Of a stretch of 64,000 nucleotides of DNA, positions 16,971 to 29,417 are shown in pieces. Each line of letters opens with the position of its first letter. The first letter of the stretch is position 1. This stretch comes from Halobacillus karajensis (lineage in GTDB: Bacteria > Bacillota > Bacilli > Bacillales > Halobacillaceae), in the NCBI RefSeq assembly GCF_900108515.1, contig NZ_FNWW01000006.1:222365-286364 (forward strand), in the 5' to 3' direction. Position numbers and translations under genes: made by a program. The notes under the pieces are model-generated. The model saw nothing but the letters and a program-made list of their open reading frames with translations, made no database searches and was not told where the DNA came from.

Positions 16971-18134
16971 ATGATGAAGCAGAAAGATTTATCGTTAGAC
17001 TCTACACTCCTGGTGGTCCTCTTGGGATTATTATCCTTCAGCCTTCTATCGGTATACAGTGGATCTGGACAATATGTTCAAGAACAGCCTTTTTATTTTG
17101 TGATTCGACAATTGATTTGGTACGCGATTGGTGCAGCGTTGATGTTAGGTTTGGCTTACTTTGACTATGAATTATTGACAAGGTGGGCTTTCCCTCTCTA
17201 TCTAGCAAGTCTTTCGCTTCTTTTCCTTGTACCGTTCATTGGAATAACGAAAAATGGATCCCAAAGATGGATTAGTTTAGGAGTGTTTGATCTTCAACCG
17301 TCGGAGTTTATGAAGATCACATTAATTTTGTGTTTAGCCCATTTATTTCAAAAAATGGGACAAGAGAAGCTCCCCTTTGGTCGAAGTGTTTTACCAACGC
17401 TCAAAGGCCTCTTATATATATTGGTCCCAGCAGCGCTTGTTCTCTTACAGCCGGATTTAGGCTCTTCTTTAATGATCTTGGCTGCTGGAGGAATTGTTCT
17501 TTTTGTTTCCAACATCTCTACTAAAATGATTTCTTTGTTACTGACAATAGGGACTTCAGTATTCGTAGGACTCGTATGGATGTATGTGCATGCTTACGAC
17601 ACGTTTACCTCTATTTTTAAACCTCACCAACTTGGGCGTATTTATGGCTGGCTGAACCCTCAACAATTTGCCTCAGGTTACGGATACCAATTGAAACAAT
17701 CCATATTAGGTATTGGCTCGGGGCAGTTAGTAGGAAAAGGGATAACAGGGGGAGACCAGGTACAAAGCGGCCGGGTTCCTGAAGCCCACACGGATTTCAT
17801 TTTCGCTGTCATAGGGGAAGAGTTAGGATTTATGGGGGCAAGCTTATTAATTTGTTTGTATTTCTTATTGATTTATCGAATTATGACAATTGCTTTTCGA
17901 GCGAATGACTTGTTTGGTGTTTATATTTGTGTAGGTACCATTGGGTTGATTGCTTTTCAAGTCTTCCAGAATATTGGAATGACGATTGGCCTCATGCCTA
18001 TTACAGGTCTGGCGTTACCTTTTATCAGCTATGGGGGGAGTGCCTTGTTGACCAATATGATGGCTCTTGGTTTAGTTTTTAGTGTACATCGTCACTCAAA
18101 GGCGTATTGGTTTGGGCAAAAGCCCATGAGATAA
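16971..18134 (+). CDS. FtsW/RodA/SpoVE-family SEDS protein (first of tandem pair)
   Basis: A 387-residue polytopic membrane protein of the SEDS family (about ten membrane segments), the lipid II glycosyltransferases that polymerise peptidoglycan strands. Diagnostic elements: NGSQRWISLG, QPSEFMKI, LQPDLGSS, the catalytic-aspartate segment PEAHTDFIFAVIGEELG and the C-terminal LPFISYGGSALLTNM. Two consecutive ATGs at the 5' end. It begins 6 bases after the HTH gene. No class B PBP partner is encoded nearby, unlike canonical rodA/ftsW loci. The setting suggests a specialised or stress/sporulation-linked pair. Confidence 0.9.
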   Translation: MMKQKDLSLDSTLLVVLLGLLSFSLLSVYSGSGQYVQEQPFYFVIRQLIWYAIGAALMLGLAYFDYELLTRWAFPLYLASLSLLFLVPFIGITKNGSQRWISLGVFDLQPSEFMKITLILCLAHLFQKMGQEKLPFGRSVLPTLKGLLYILVPAALVLLQPDLGSSLMILAAGGIVLFVSNISTKMISLLLTIGTSVFVGLVWMYVHAYDTFTSIFKPHQLGRIYGWLNPQQFASGYGYQLKQSILGIGSGQLVGKGITGGDQVQSGRVPEAHTDFIFAVIGEELGFMGASLLICLYFLLIYRIMTIAFRANDLFGVYICVGTIGLIAFQVFQNIGMTIGLMPITGLALPFISYGGSALLTNMMALGLVFSVHRHSKAYWFGQKPMR

Positions 18135-18150
18135 AGGGGGCGAATTTTTG

Positions 18151-19347
18151 ATGATGAAAAAGGTAAGGTCTATGGATATGTCTTTCATAGTCGTCCTCCT
18201 AATGTTTGCTATATTCGGGCTTATCATGGTGTATAGTTCGAGTTATTCTTTAGGTTCGAGAATGTATGAAAATCATGAATACTTCTATCGAAAACAAAAG
18301 ACTTGGTTTTTGACTGGCGGTGTTTTATTTGTTGCAGCCGCTTTGATTCCCATTCGCTGGCTGAAAAGATGGAGTCCCTTTCTTGTGCTGATTTCTTTTA
18401 TCCTTCTCCTTCTAGTATTGGTTCCTGGAATCGGAGTGGAACGGAATCATTCCCAACGATGGTTAGCTGTGGGGGGGATGCTATTCCAACCAACTGAAAT
18501 GATAAAGTTGTTTATGTTGATCTACTTCGCCTTTATCTACGCAAAGAAACAAAGCTACATAGACAAGTTCAAAGAAGGCGTTTTTCCTCCGTTGATTATT
18601 TTAGGTGCTGTGTTTCTGCTTATACTCCAGCAACCGGATTTGGGTTCAGCGTCATTAATCCTGTTATCATGCGGAGTGATTGTGCTTGCAGCAGGTGTTA
18701 GAAAAAGACATTTATTTATGCTTGTAAGTATAGCAGGGATAGGAATGGCAAGCTTTGCTCTATCCTCTCCTTATCGAGTGAAGCGGCTGACATCCTATTT
18801 AAATCCATTCGATGACCCTACCGGAGATGGGTTTCAACTCCTCCACGGTTATATGGCAATCGCCTCTGGTGGGTTGAATGGGAATGGTCTAGGAAGCGGT
18901 ACTCAGAAGCTTGGATATTTGCCTGAAGCTCACACTGATTTTATTATGGCTGTCATTATCGAAGAATTAGGAATCATTGGTGTTGCTATTGTTATTGGTA
19001 CATACCTTTACATTATGCTTAAAGGCGTGAAGATTGCACATCAGACCCAAACGGTTTTTGGGAAGCTCTTAGCCCTGGGGTTGACATTTCAATTGTTGAT
19101 CCAGGCGGTTTTCAATTTAGGCGCGGTATCGGGCTTGCTTCCGATTACCGGAATCACGTTACCTTTTGTTAGTTATGGAGGATCATCCTTAGTAGTAACA
19201 TTCATATCCGCAGGGCTCCTTATTAACTTATCATCTGTTCCAAACCGAAAGATCGTTCAGTCATCTATTAAGAAACCCGAGGCTGCTAAAAAAAAGAAAG
19301 ATCGATTCAAAAAAGGGATTAGGGGTAAAGATGTAGAAAGAACATAG
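18151..19347 (+). CDS. FtsW/RodA/SpoVE-family SEDS protein (second of tandem pair)
   Basis: A 398-residue SEDS protein, paralogous to its upstream neighbour: NHSQRWLAVGG, QPTEMIKLF, LQQPDLGSAS, PEAHTDFIMAVIIEELG (catalytic aspartate retained) and LPFVSYGGSSLVVTF. A basic C-terminal tail (KKPEAAKKKKDRFKKG) follows the last helix, which resembles FtsW/SpoVE tails more than the first copy does. AAAGGGGG precedes TTG-ATG-ATG; the first ATG (18151) is best spaced. It starts 16 bases after the first copy, so both are cotranscribed with the HTH regulator. Confidence 0.9.
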   Translation: MMKKVRSMDMSFIVVLLMFAIFGLIMVYSSSYSLGSRMYENHEYFYRKQKTWFLTGGVLFVAAALIPIRWLKRWSPFLVLISFILLLLVLVPGIGVERNHSQRWLAVGGMLFQPTEMIKLFMLIYFAFIYAKKQSYIDKFKEGVFPPLIILGAVFLLILQQPDLGSASLILLSCGVIVLAAGVRKRHLFMLVSIAGIGMASFALSSPYRVKRLTSYLNPFDDPTGDGFQLLHGYMAIASGGLNGNGLGSGTQKLGYLPEAHTDFIMAVIIEELGIIGVAIVIGTYLYIMLKGVKIAHQTQTVFGKLLALGLTFQLLIQAVFNLGAVSGLLPITGITLPFVSYGGSSLVVTFISAGLLINLSSVPNRKIVQSSIKKPEAAKKKKDRFKKGIRGKDVERT

Positions 19348-19377
19348 TATTACAATCTTTGTTCAGGAGTTGATTGA

Positions 19378-19566
19378 ATGATCATATCTGTTTATCCCCC
19401 CGAAAATTCTTATCAAGACAGGTACGTTTTGATAGATCAGTTAAGGGAATTAGGTTACACAGAGGATGCCTTTGGTAAGAGAACGATCGAAATGACTTTA
19501 CCAGAGTTGCAGCAGATTACCATCAACTTGGAGTATAAAAAAGAATGTGCATGGAGGGTTGAATGA
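19378..19566 (+). CDS. Small uncharacterised protein after the SEDS pair
   Basis: A 62-residue protein (MIISVYPPENSYQDRYVLID...), soluble, acidic/mixed charge, with no recognised family. CAGGAG sits 8 bases before the ATG. It lies 30 bases behind the second SEDS gene and overlaps the next tiny ORF by ATGA, so it is probably the distal part of the same operon. Predicted short alpha-helical stretch (LPELQQITINLEYKKE). No role is proposed. Confidence 0.55.
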   Translation: MIISVYPPENSYQDRYVLIDQLRELGYTEDAFGKRTIEMTLPELQQITINLEYKKECAWRVE

Positions 19567-19658
19567 AAGTCAGAGACTTGTTCGGCTTTCTTAAGGATGG
19601 GGAGACCGGCATTTATCGAAGAATGAATGTCAGCCCCATAAAAGAAGGATATACATGA
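19563..19658 (+). CDS. 31-residue ORF coupled to the preceding small gene
   Basis: Encodes MKVRDLFGFLKDGETGIYRR plus 11 residues. Its ATG overlaps the upstream stop (ATGA), and GGAGGG lies 6 bases upstream, inside the preceding gene. The overlap and the ribosome site favour translation, but the product is unknown. It could also be a remnant of a longer protein. Confidence 0.4.
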   Translation: MKVRDLFGFLKDGETGIYRRMNVSPIKEGYT

Positions 19659-19681
19659 TAGGAAGGTAATAAAGGATAGAT

Positions 19682-19710
19682 AAAAAAACCAGAGCATAGG
19701 TACGCTCTGG
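19682..19710 (-). terminator. Minus-strand terminator downstream of the yjcZ-like gene
   Basis: CCAGAGC/GCTCTGG stem whose T-run (seven T) is on the minus strand. It would end transcripts from the minus-strand yjcZ-like gene or read convergently into the SEDS operon end. Confidence 0.65.
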
Positions 19711-19836
19711 CATGAAAAGAGGGAGACATCCTACAGGTAGAGTGTCTAATGGAAAATGCCTTGCCTCCATTACACCCATTCCTGCACAAGGAAAATTATG
19801 TCATCCCTTTTCTAATATTTAAAGATAACGAACAAT

Positions 19837-19873
19837 GAACCAGAAGGTGGTGAATACCTCTGGTTCTTTTTTT
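19837..19873 (+). terminator. Plus-strand terminator for the SEDS operon end
   Basis: GAACCAGA(A)GG / CC(-)TCTGGTTC stem followed by a run of seven T. Oriented to stop plus-strand transcription before the yjcZ-like gene. Confidence 0.7.
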
Positions 19874-19976
19874 GCACATCTATACAGCACAGCGAAAAGA
19901 TCATCTTGAACTGTCTGTTCTGTTTGTGTGTAAACCCACTTGGAACGGGTAAAGAAAGTTCACACATTCAGCTCTA

Positions 19977-20093
19977 TTAGTTATAAAAAGAAGCTCCTAC
20001 GATAATCAAAAGGATGAACAATACAACGATCAATACGAAAGAGCTTCCGTATCCGCTTCCGCCGCCGTATCCACAGCCACCATACCAGCTCAT
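19977..20093 (-). CDS. YjcZ-family sporulation-associated small protein
   Basis: A 38-residue protein: a glycine/tyrosine-rich head [18 protein letters not shown] followed by one hydrophobic helix ([18 protein letters not shown]). This is the pattern of the YjcZ/YczM family of tiny Bacillus membrane proteins that are expressed in sporulation. The start is supported by AAGGTGGTGG upstream of the ATG. The gene is isolated between terminators and the ilvE regulatory region. Role in the spore is not established from sequence. Confidence 0.85.
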   Translation of the reverse strand: MSWYGGCGYGGGSGYGSSFVLIVVLFILLIIVGASFYN

Positions 20094-20427
20094 ATTTTCC
20101 ACCACCTTTTTTAACCTATACGACACATTATGTGATGACGAGTTGTAAAGGAAGGGCGGATGACTAGTTAGGCAAAATCTCTTTATAAACGTCCTTATGT
20201 CTCCATTAAATTCCCAACTGTCCCCCGGATGTTTTAAGATGTCTATTCCTCTGTAAAACCAATCAATCTTACATATTTTGGCTTCCTAACACCGTAATCA
20301 ATCATGAATGAATGGTCATCCGCCCTCCAGTAAATTCTTCCGCTTTCTCTGTAATTATTTACTCCACGGAGATAAAAAAGAAAAAAATAAAAGAGAAAAA
20401 CGAACAAGAAGTCAAGCCACACAAGGG
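20094..20427. other. Intergenic region upstream of ilvE and yjcZ-like gene
   Basis: About 330 bases between the divergent yjcZ-like gene and the ilvE control sites. A/T-rich in parts. No ORF with a ribosome site and no RNA gene was recognised; it presumably holds the sporulation promoter of the yjcZ-like gene. Confidence 0.4.
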
Positions 20428-20441
20428 TGTAAGCGCTTCAC
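20428..20441. promoter_or_regulatory. cre-like site upstream of ilvE
   Basis: TGTAAGCGCTTCAC has the intact left half and centre of a CcpA cre site (TGNAARCGNWWNCA), but the last three positions deviate. Weak. Confidence 0.3.
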
Positions 20442-20460
20442 TATAAAATTGAATGTTTCG

Positions 20461-20486
20461 AGTCTTCAGAAAATTTGCTGAAAACC
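20461..20486. promoter_or_regulatory. Two overlapping CodY-like boxes upstream of ilvE
   Basis: AGTCTTCAGAAAATT (20461-20475) matches the CodY consensus at 13 of 15 positions; AATTTGCTGAAAACC (20472-20486) matches at 12 of 15 and overlaps it by 4 bases. Overlapping 15-mers are a known arrangement at CodY targets, and ilvE is a branched-chain amino acid gene. Confidence 0.6.
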
Positions 20487-20587
20487 TGTTGACCTTCCTG
20501 TGAAATGGGTTTAAAGTAGTCCTCAATCAACCACATCGATCACATTCAATCGTTTGGTTGGTTCGTGCGAAAGACCTGAGATTGGAC

Positions 20588-20640
20588 CCTGAAAATGTAA
20601 GAACACTCCTTACCAAAAGGGTCCACATTTTCTTTATCAT
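20588..20640 (+). promoter_or_regulatory. Hairpin with attenuator-like features before ilvE
   Basis: TGGACCC ... GGGTCCA arms enclose an inner TAAG/CTTA pairing and are followed by CATTTTCTTT. It lies about 50 bases before the ilvE ATG. It could be a weak terminator or attenuator, or the end of an upstream transcript. No T-box sequence is present here. Confidence 0.35.
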
Positions 20641-20688
20641 TCTTTATTGATTTTAAACATTAAACTATAAAAGAAAGGAGTGCTGAGA

Positions 20689-21591
20689 ATGAGCAGCCAA
20701 TGGATTTATATGAGCGGCGAATATGTGAAAAAAGAAGAGGCCGTTATTTCCGTTTATGATCATGGTTTCTTATATGGAGATGGGGTGTTCGAAGGAATTC
20801 GCGTTTATGAAGGCAACATTTTCAAGCTTGATGAACATCTGAAACGCCTTTACGATTCAGCGAAGTCAATCATGCTCGATATCCCATATAACAAGGAGGA
20901 CCTTGAAGAGATTATTGCGGAAACCGTCCGCCGCAACCAGTTGGAGACCGCCTACATTCGTGTCGTTGTTTCCAGAGGCAAAGGTAATTTGGGTCTTGAC
21001 CCAACCAGCTGTGCAAATCCTCGTTTGGTTGTCATTGCTGAAGCACTCGCTTTGTTTCCGAAAGAATTATATGAACGCGGGGTCCGGCTTGCATCGGTTT
21101 CAAGCCGAAGAAATAGGCCGGATGTGTTACCGCCACAAGTGAAATCCTTGAACTATCTGAATAACATTCTCGTGAAAATGGAAGCCAATCAGGCAGGTGT
21201 TGATGAAGCACTTATGTTGAACGACCAAGGGTACGTGACAGAAGGGTCCGCTGATAATATCTTTATCGTAAAGAATGGAACGATCTTCACACCACCGACC
21301 TATTTAGGAGCCCTTGAAGGTATTACTCGAAATGCCATCATCGATTTAGCAGAGGAAAAAGGGTACAAATTAAAGGAACAACCATTTACGAGACATGATG
21401 TGTATGTAGCAGACGAAGTTTTTCTAACAGGAACAGCAGCAGAAGTTATCGCAGTTGTAGAAGTGGATCAACGTAAAATTGGCGATGGAAAACCTGGAGT
21501 CGTCACTAATCATTTGCTTTCAGAGTTCAGAAAAGTAACAACCACTGACGGATACAAAGTGTACAGCAAAGACCAAGCGCATGTAAGTTGA
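20689..21591 (+). CDS. ilvE: Branched-chain amino acid aminotransferase
   Basis: PLP fold-IV transaminase that makes valine, isoleucine and leucine from their keto acids. The 300 residues include the N-terminal VYDHGFLYGDGVFEGIRVY, the PLP-lysine region VKSLNYLNNILVKMEA, EGSADNIFIVKNG and LTGTAAEVIAV, all typical of IlvE. ATG at 20689 is preferred over the upstream GTG because AAAGGAG lies 8 bases before it. It stands ahead of the T-box and is probably its own unit, read through into the ilv-leu operon. Upstream CodY-like boxes point to repression when BCAA are plentiful. Confidence 0.95.
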   Translation: MSSQWIYMSGEYVKKEEAVISVYDHGFLYGDGVFEGIRVYEGNIFKLDEHLKRLYDSAKSIMLDIPYNKEDLEEIIAETVRRNQLETAYIRVVVSRGKGNLGLDPTSCANPRLVVIAEALALFPKELYERGVRLASVSSRRNRPDVLPPQVKSLNYLNNILVKMEANQAGVDEALMLNDQGYVTEGSADNIFIVKNGTIFTPPTYLGALEGITRNAIIDLAEEKGYKLKEQPFTRHDVYVADEVFLTGTAAEVIAVVEVDQRKIGDGKPGVVTNHLLSEFRKVTTTDGYKVYSKDQAHVS

Positions 21592-21639
21592 AATAGAGCA
21601 TGTAGAGCAGAGCTTTTAGTTGAGGCCATTAAAAATTGA

Positions 21640-21958
21640 ATCATTTGAACACGATGATAGGAATAAAGGAATAAGTTCTTGTATTCCCAGAGAGCCGGGG
21701 TTGCTGGAAGCCCGGAAATACATCTTATTCTGACATCATCCTTGAGTGTCCGCGCTGAACGTGAATCTAGTAGGCGGGACCAGGTGTTTCACCGCACCTG
21801 TTATCAAAAGGAGTTGATTAGACTCCATGAGGTGAAGCTTAAATAGCTTCACGAATGAGGGTGGTACCGTGGAAGTAAAGAGAGACCTTTTCACCCCTCA
21901 CATTCTTACAACACTGCTGTGTGTATGGAATATGAGGAGGAAGAAGGTCTCTTTTTTG
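21640..21958 (+). promoter_or_regulatory. Leucine-type T-box riboswitch of the ilv-leu operon
   Basis: A T-box leader: the AG-box AGAGAGCCGGGG and the T-box AATGAGGGTGGTACCGTGG (21854-21872) are clear. Terminator arms AGAGAGACCTT (21879-21889) and AAGGTCTCTTTTTT (21944-21957) end it. In Stem I the helix GATGAT/ATCATC (21653-21658/21735-21740) and the helix AATAAG/CTTATT (21670-21675/21724-21729) bracket a loop whose 3' strand reads CTGAC. CUG (Leu, 21730-21732) is therefore the likely specifier. The TGGT in the T-box would pair with an ACCA tRNA end, as in tRNA-Leu. Uncharged tRNA-Leu would relieve termination. Confidence 0.9.
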
Positions 21959-22030
21959 TTCGAAAGGCGAAAGGTTTTTCAGCGGCACGGCCGCTTAACA
22001 AAGATATTTTCATACAGGAGGGATGAAAAA

Positions 22031-23746
22031 ATGAAGGCACAGGCAAGTGCGGAACAGCAGACCGCTGCGAAAACAGGAGCTGATTTGCTCGTCGAGGCTA
22101 TGATCGCTCAAGGTGTCGAAACGTTATTCGGGTATCCAGGAGGAGCAGTTTTACCGATTTATGATGCTATTTACCGAGCGGAAGGAAGTTTTGACCATAT
22201 TCTTCCTAGACATGAACAAGGAGCGATTCATGCGGCGGAAGGATATGCCCGAGTTTCTGGAAAAGCAGGAGTCGTCATCGGTACATCAGGTCCGGGGGCT
22301 ACCAACTTAGTCACAGGAATTGCAGATGCCATGATGGATTCGATTCCACTTGTCATCTTTACAGGGCAGGTGGCCAAAGGGGTTATTGGAACAGATGCCT
22401 TTCAGGAATCAGACATCATGGGGATCACGACACCGATTACCAAACATAATTATCAAGTCCAGGAAATTGAAGATTTGCCGCGAATCGTCAATGAAGCTTT
22501 CCATATCGCAACAACAGGGAGACCGGGACCGGTAGTCGTTGATATACCAAAAGATATTAGTTCAACCGTCCATGAGAAGCAAGTCGATAGTGAGTTTCAC
22601 TTGCCAGGATATCAACCGACCGTAAAACCCAATCCGCTGCAAATCAACAAACTCCATGACGCACTTGTGGAAGCGAAGAAGCCAGTCGTTCTCTCCGGGT
22701 CCGGGGTTATTCATGCCGGAGCATCAGAGGAATTAAAAACATTCGTTCAAAACTATCAGCTTCCAGTAACAACTACACTGCTTGGTCTGGGCAGTTACCC
22801 TGGCAGCTGCGATTTATCGCTTGGCATGGCCGGCATGCATGGCACTTATTCAGCCAATACAGCGCTTTACGAATGTGACTTGCTTATCAATATCGGATCA
22901 AGATTTGACGACCGGTTGACAGGGAACCTGAAACATTTTGCCCCCAATGCAACAATCGCTCATATCGATATAGATCCTGCTGAAATTGGGAAGAATATTC
23001 CAACTCAAATTCCGATTGTATCAGATGCAAGAGCGGCACTTGTTTCTTTGAATGAGAAGCCTGTGAAAGGCCTGGATCATAAAGGATGGATGGAAGCCAT
23101 CAGTCAAAATAAAGTGGATTACCCTCTGTGGCATGACTTGCCGGAAGAAGCCATCGTTCCTCAGTGGCTGATGCAGAAAGTCTATGAATATACCGATGGG
23201 AAAGCAGTGGTAACTACAGATGTCGGGCAGCATCAAATGTGGGCCGCGCAATACTATCATTTCGACCGCCCAAACCGTTGGGTAACATCGGGTGGACTTG
23301 GCACTATGGGTTATGGATTCCCGGCCGCAATCGGAGCACAGTTAGCCGACATGGATTCTACTTGTGTCGCAGTTGTTGGAGATGGTGGATTTCAGATGAC
23401 GATGCAGGAGTTGTCGGTGCTACAGGAACGAAAACTTCCGGTCAAAGTATTAATTGTCAATAACCAGGCGCTTGGCATGGTAAGGCAGTGGCAGGAAACG
23501 TTTTACAGTGAACGATACTCGGAATCGATTATTGATGTACAGCCGGATTTTGTAAAGCTTGCAGAAAGCTATCAAATTGCAGGTTACAAGATGGAAACCC
23601 AGGAAGAACTTTTAGAAGTGTTACCTGAAGTTCTGGCCGATGATCAACCGGCGGTTATTGACTGCCGTGTTCTCCAGAAAGAAAACGTCTATCCGATGAT
23701 TGCTCCAGGTAAAGGACTACATGAAATGATTGGGGTGAAACGATGA
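22031..23746 (+). CDS. ilvB: Acetolactate synthase large subunit, biosynthetic
   Basis: ThDP-dependent enzyme condensing two pyruvates (or pyruvate and 2-oxobutyrate) as the first common step to valine/leucine and isoleucine. The 571 residues carry the N-terminal ThDP-glutamate region [28 protein letters not shown], and the ThDP-binding motif [12 protein letters not shown]...[11 protein letters not shown]. The ATG at 22031 is chosen because AGGAGGG precedes it; the open frame extends 5' through the T-box terminator but without a ribosome site. It ends in an ATGA overlap with ilvN. Distinct from the acetolactate-synthase-like gene at 53.6 kb. Confidence 0.95.
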   Translation: MKAQASAEQQTAAKTGADLLVEAMIAQGVETLFGYPGGAVLPIYDAIYRAEGSFDHILPRHEQGAIHAAEGYARVSGKAGVVIGTSGPGATNLVTGIADAMMDSIPLVIFTGQVAKGVIGTDAFQESDIMGITTPITKHNYQVQEIEDLPRIVNEAFHIATTGRPGPVVVDIPKDISSTVHEKQVDSEFHLPGYQPTVKPNPLQINKLHDALVEAKKPVVLSGSGVIHAGASEELKTFVQNYQLPVTTTLLGLGSYPGSCDLSLGMAGMHGTYSANTALYECDLLINIGSRFDDRLTGNLKHFAPNATIAHIDIDPAEIGKNIPTQIPIVSDARAALVSLNEKPVKGLDHKGWMEAISQNKVDYPLWHDLPEEAIVPQWLMQKVYEYTDGKAVVTTDVGQHQMWAAQYYHFDRPNRWVTSGGLGTMGYGFPAAIGAQLADMDSTCVAVVGDGGFQMTMQELSVLQERKLPVKVLIVNNQALGMVRQWQETFYSERYSESIIDVQPDFVKLAESYQIAGYKMETQEELLEVLPEVLADDQPAVIDCRVLQKENVYPMIAPGKGLHEMIGVKR

Positions 23747-24264
23747 GGCGAATCGTCACAGCTACCGTTCATAATAGAAGTGGTGTGCTGAACAGAGTTA
23801 CAGGGCTCTTAGCTAAACGTCAATTTAATATTGAAAGCATTTCAGTTGGTCGAACAGAAACAGAAGGAGTTTCTAAAATGACGTTCGTTGTGGAAGTGGA
23901 AGACGATCGTAAGCTCGAACAACTGACAAAACAGTTGAACAAACAGATTGAAGTTTTGAAAGTATCAGATATTACGGATAAGGCGATTGTGGCGCGTGAG
24001 CTTGCGATGGTTAAGGTCATTAGTAACCCGCAAATCCGAAGCGAAATCCAAGGTATTATTGAACCGTTTCGGGCATCGATCATTGATGTAAGTAAAGAAA
24101 GCGTCACGGTACAGGTCACTGGTAAGTCAGACAAAGTCGATGCACTCATCGATCTTCTAAGGCCATATGGGATTAAGGAACTCGCCAGAACAGGGCTGAC
24201 TGCGTTCACTCGTGGTCATCAACCGCAAGTGGCAGAATTCAAGTCTTATTCTCTATTAAAATAA
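23743..24264 (+). CDS. ilvN: Acetolactate synthase small (regulatory) subunit
   Basis: A 173-residue regulatory subunit with an N-terminal ACT domain ([38 protein letters not shown]) that binds valine, and a C-terminal ALS_ss domain ([12 protein letters not shown]...[10 protein letters not shown]). It gives IlvB its valine feedback sensitivity and raises its activity. ATG overlaps the ilvB stop by 4 bases. The gene is called ilvH or ilvN in different species. Length is normal. Confidence 0.95.
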   Translation: MRRIVTATVHNRSGVLNRVTGLLAKRQFNIESISVGRTETEGVSKMTFVVEVEDDRKLEQLTKQLNKQIEVLKVSDITDKAIVARELAMVKVISNPQIRSEIQGIIEPFRASIIDVSKESVTVQVTGKSDKVDALIDLLRPYGIKELARTGLTAFTRGHQPQVAEFKSYSLLK

Positions 24265-26851
<2,587 letters not shown>

Positions 26852-26868
26852 CAAAAAGGGGGATGCAC

Positions 26869-27975
26869 ATGGAGAAACATATCGTACTTTTGCCAGGAGA
26901 CGGGATCGGTCCAGAAGTAACGAAAGCAGCAAAAAGTGTTTTGCAGGCTGTTGCTGAACGTTACCAGCATAGCTTTACTTTTGAGAGTCATGATATCGGA
27001 GGAGTTGCGATCGACAATCATGAAACGCCACTTCCAGAAGATACCGTGAAAGCAGCCAAAAAGGCAGACGCCATCTTTTTAGGAGCCGTTGGCGGGCCGA
27101 AATGGGATGAACTTCCTGGCCACATGAGACCCGAAAAAGGACTGCTCGGTATTCGCAAGCAGCTTGGCTTGTTTGCGAACCTCCGTCCTGTCAAAGCTTT
27201 TCAACAGTTGCTCCATGCTTCACCTTTGAAACAGGAGGTTGTGGCGGCCAGTGATCTGCTCATTGTTCGTGAATTGACCGGAGGTCTATACTTCGGTGAA
27301 CCTCGTGAACGTCGGAATAACGGAAAATCAGTCGTGGATACCCTGGCTTATGATAGAAGGGAGATGGAAAGAATTGTTGATCGAGCCTTCCAAAGTGCTC
27401 AAGTAAGAAGGAAGCATGTGACTTCTGTCGACAAAGCGAACGTTCTGGAATCGAGCCGGATGTGGCGTGAAGTGGTGGAAGAAAAGAAACACCAGTACCC
27501 AGACGTAAGGGTAGAGCATATGCTTGTCGATGCAGCAGCAATGAAACTCGTTACAAATCCGGCTTACTTTGATGTTATCGTGACTGAAAATATGTTCGGC
27601 GATATATTAAGTGATGAAGCTTCCGTGTTGACTGGATCACTTGGAATGCTTCCATCCGCAAGTCTGAATGAATCAGGTGTGGGTCTATATGAGCCCGTTC
27701 ATGGCTCAGCTCCGGATATTGCTGGTCAGGATAAAGCCAATCCTTTGGCTAGTATTCTATCAGTCGCGATGATGTTGAAACATTCATTTGGAATGGAAGA
27801 AGAAGCGGAACAAGTAGAAGCGGCTGTGCAGGAAGTATTAGATGAAGGGTATCATACAGCAGATATTGATCTTGTTCGAGGCACGGTTGTCAATGGAAGT
27901 GACTTAGCAAGAAGAGTAGTAGATCAAATTAGTACTAGTGATACCACAGAAAACATTATGCGTTGCTACGTATAA
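26869..27975 (+). CDS. leuB: 3-isopropylmalate dehydrogenase
   Basis: NAD-dependent oxidative decarboxylase of the leucine pathway. The 368 residues show [15 protein letters not shown], the substrate arginines in [16 protein letters not shown] and [17 protein letters not shown], and the NAD/Mg region [39 protein letters not shown] is the adenine-binding loop. The second ATG (26869) is 6 bases after AAGGGGG; the first ATG overlaps the ribosome site. It is 25 bases ahead of leuC. Confidence 0.95.
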   Translation: MEKHIVLLPGDGIGPEVTKAAKSVLQAVAERYQHSFTFESHDIGGVAIDNHETPLPEDTVKAAKKADAIFLGAVGGPKWDELPGHMRPEKGLLGIRKQLGLFANLRPVKAFQQLLHASPLKQEVVAASDLLIVRELTGGLYFGEPRERRNNGKSVVDTLAYDRREMERIVDRAFQSAQVRRKHVTSVDKANVLESSRMWREVVEEKKHQYPDVRVEHMLVDAAAMKLVTNPAYFDVIVTENMFGDILSDEASVLTGSLGMLPSASLNESGVGLYEPVHGSAPDIAGQDKANPLASILSVAMMLKHSFGMEEEAEQVEAAVQEVLDEGYHTADIDLVRGTVVNGSDLARRVVDQISTSDTTENIMRCYV

Positions 27976-28000
27976 CAAGGAAAGAAGGGAGCGGAACGGA

Positions 28001-29413
28001 ATGAGTCAGCCAAAAACTATTGTAGAAAAAATTTGGGATCAGCATGTCGTCCACGAAGAAGAAGGGAAGCCGAACCTCCTCTATATCGACTTGCATCTGA
28101 TTCATGAGGTAACCTCTCCCCAGGCGTTCGAAGGGTTGCGGATGGCCGGCAGGAAAGTAAGACGTCCTGACCGGACATTTGCAACAATGGACCATAACGT
28201 CCCGACGATTCACCGCAATGTGATTAAAGATGAAGTTTCCAAAAAGCAAATGGAAACATTGAAGACAAATTGTGATGAGTTTGGTATCAGACTTGCGGAT
28301 ATCCATCACCCGGATCAAGGAATTGTCCATGTCATCGGTCCAGAGCTTGGATTGACACAACCTGGGAAAACGATCGTCTGTGGAGACAGTCATACCTCCA
28401 CTCACGGTGCTTTCGGAGCACTTGCATTTGGTATCGGAACTAGTGAGGTAGAACATGTTCTTGCAACGCAGTCCTTGTGGCAATCCCGCCCGAAGACGTT
28501 GCAAGTGAAGGTTGATGGAGTGCTAGGGACCGGAGTGACAGCAAAAGACTTGATTCTTGCGATCATTGGGAAATACGGAGTCCGATTCGGTACAGGTTAT
28601 GTAATTGAATATACAGGAGAAGCCGTTCGTAATCTTTCCATGGAGGAACGGATGACCGTTTGTAACATGTCCATTGAAGCAGGGGCCCGGGCAGGATTGA
28701 TCAGCCCGGATGCCACCACGGTCGATTACTTGCGTGGGAAACGTTACGTACCTGAAGGAGAGGTCTTTGAGGAAGTGGCTGAACAATGGTTGTCCCTCGC
28801 GTCTGATGAAGGAGCCGTTTATGACCAGACATTGTCCATTCACGCTGATGAAATTGAACCGCAAGTCACTTGGGGAACGAATCCTTCCCAATGTGTACCT
28901 ATCGGCGGTCAAGTACCGGATCCAACGTTTGTTCAAGAAGACCGTGACGGAATCGAACGTGCCATTGATTATATGGGGCTAGAGCCAAACCAGAGCATAG
29001 AGTCCATCCCTGTGGAGCATGTTTTTATTGGCTCATGTACAAACTCAAGGTTGAGTGATCTGCGAAAGGCGGCTGAAATTGTACGTGGTAGACGGGTCCA
29101 CGAAGGAGTGAGAGCTCTTGTCGTACCGGGTTCCAAAACAGTGAAAGATGCGGCGGAAGCTGAAGGTCTGGATACGATTTTTCTGTCGGCAGGTTTTGAA
29201 TGGCGCGAGGCCGGATGCAGCATGTGTCTGGCCATGAATGATGATATCGTTCCACCGGGGGAACGATGTGCTTCTACTTCCAATCGGAATTTCGAGGGGC
29301 GCCAAGGTAACGGAGCCCGTACCCATCTCGTCAGTCCGGAAATGGCAGCAGCTGCTGCATTGGAAGGCCACTTTGTCGATGTCAGAAAATATGCCAGTAC
29401 TGTAGGAGGTTGA
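28001..29413 (+). CDS. leuC: 3-isopropylmalate dehydratase large subunit
   Basis: Aconitase-family subunit with a 4Fe-4S cluster; with LeuD it isomerises 2- to 3-isopropylmalate. The 470 residues contain [21 protein letters not shown], the cluster ligand region [13 protein letters not shown] and [24 protein letters not shown] at 28001 follows AGAAGGGAG; a longer open frame overlaps leuB but lacks a ribosome site. leuD follows after 4 bases. Confidence 0.95.
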   Translation: MSQPKTIVEKIWDQHVVHEEEGKPNLLYIDLHLIHEVTSPQAFEGLRMAGRKVRRPDRTFATMDHNVPTIHRNVIKDEVSKKQMETLKTNCDEFGIRLADIHHPDQGIVHVIGPELGLTQPGKTIVCGDSHTSTHGAFGALAFGIGTSEVEHVLATQSLWQSRPKTLQVKVDGVLGTGVTAKDLILAIIGKYGVRFGTGYVIEYTGEAVRNLSMEERMTVCNMSIEAGARAGLISPDATTVDYLRGKRYVPEGEVFEEVAEQWLSLASDEGAVYDQTLSIHADEIEPQVTWGTNPSQCVPIGGQVPDPTFVQEDRDGIERAIDYMGLEPNQSIESIPVEHVFIGSCTNSRLSDLRKAAEIVRGRRVHEGVRALVVPGSKTVKDAAEAEGLDTIFLSAGFEWREAGCSMCLAMNDDIVPPGERCASTSNRNFEGRQGNGARTHLVSPEMAAAAALEGHFVDVRKYASTVGG

Positions 29414-29417
29414 GAGA

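Noticed and set aside
20428..20441. Strong cre (CcpA) site before ilvE
   Set aside because: Only the left half fits the consensus, so it is listed as cre-like at low confidence and not as a firm site.
20560..20690. T-box in front of ilvE
   Set aside because: No AGGGTGG T-box core; only a hairpin is visible.
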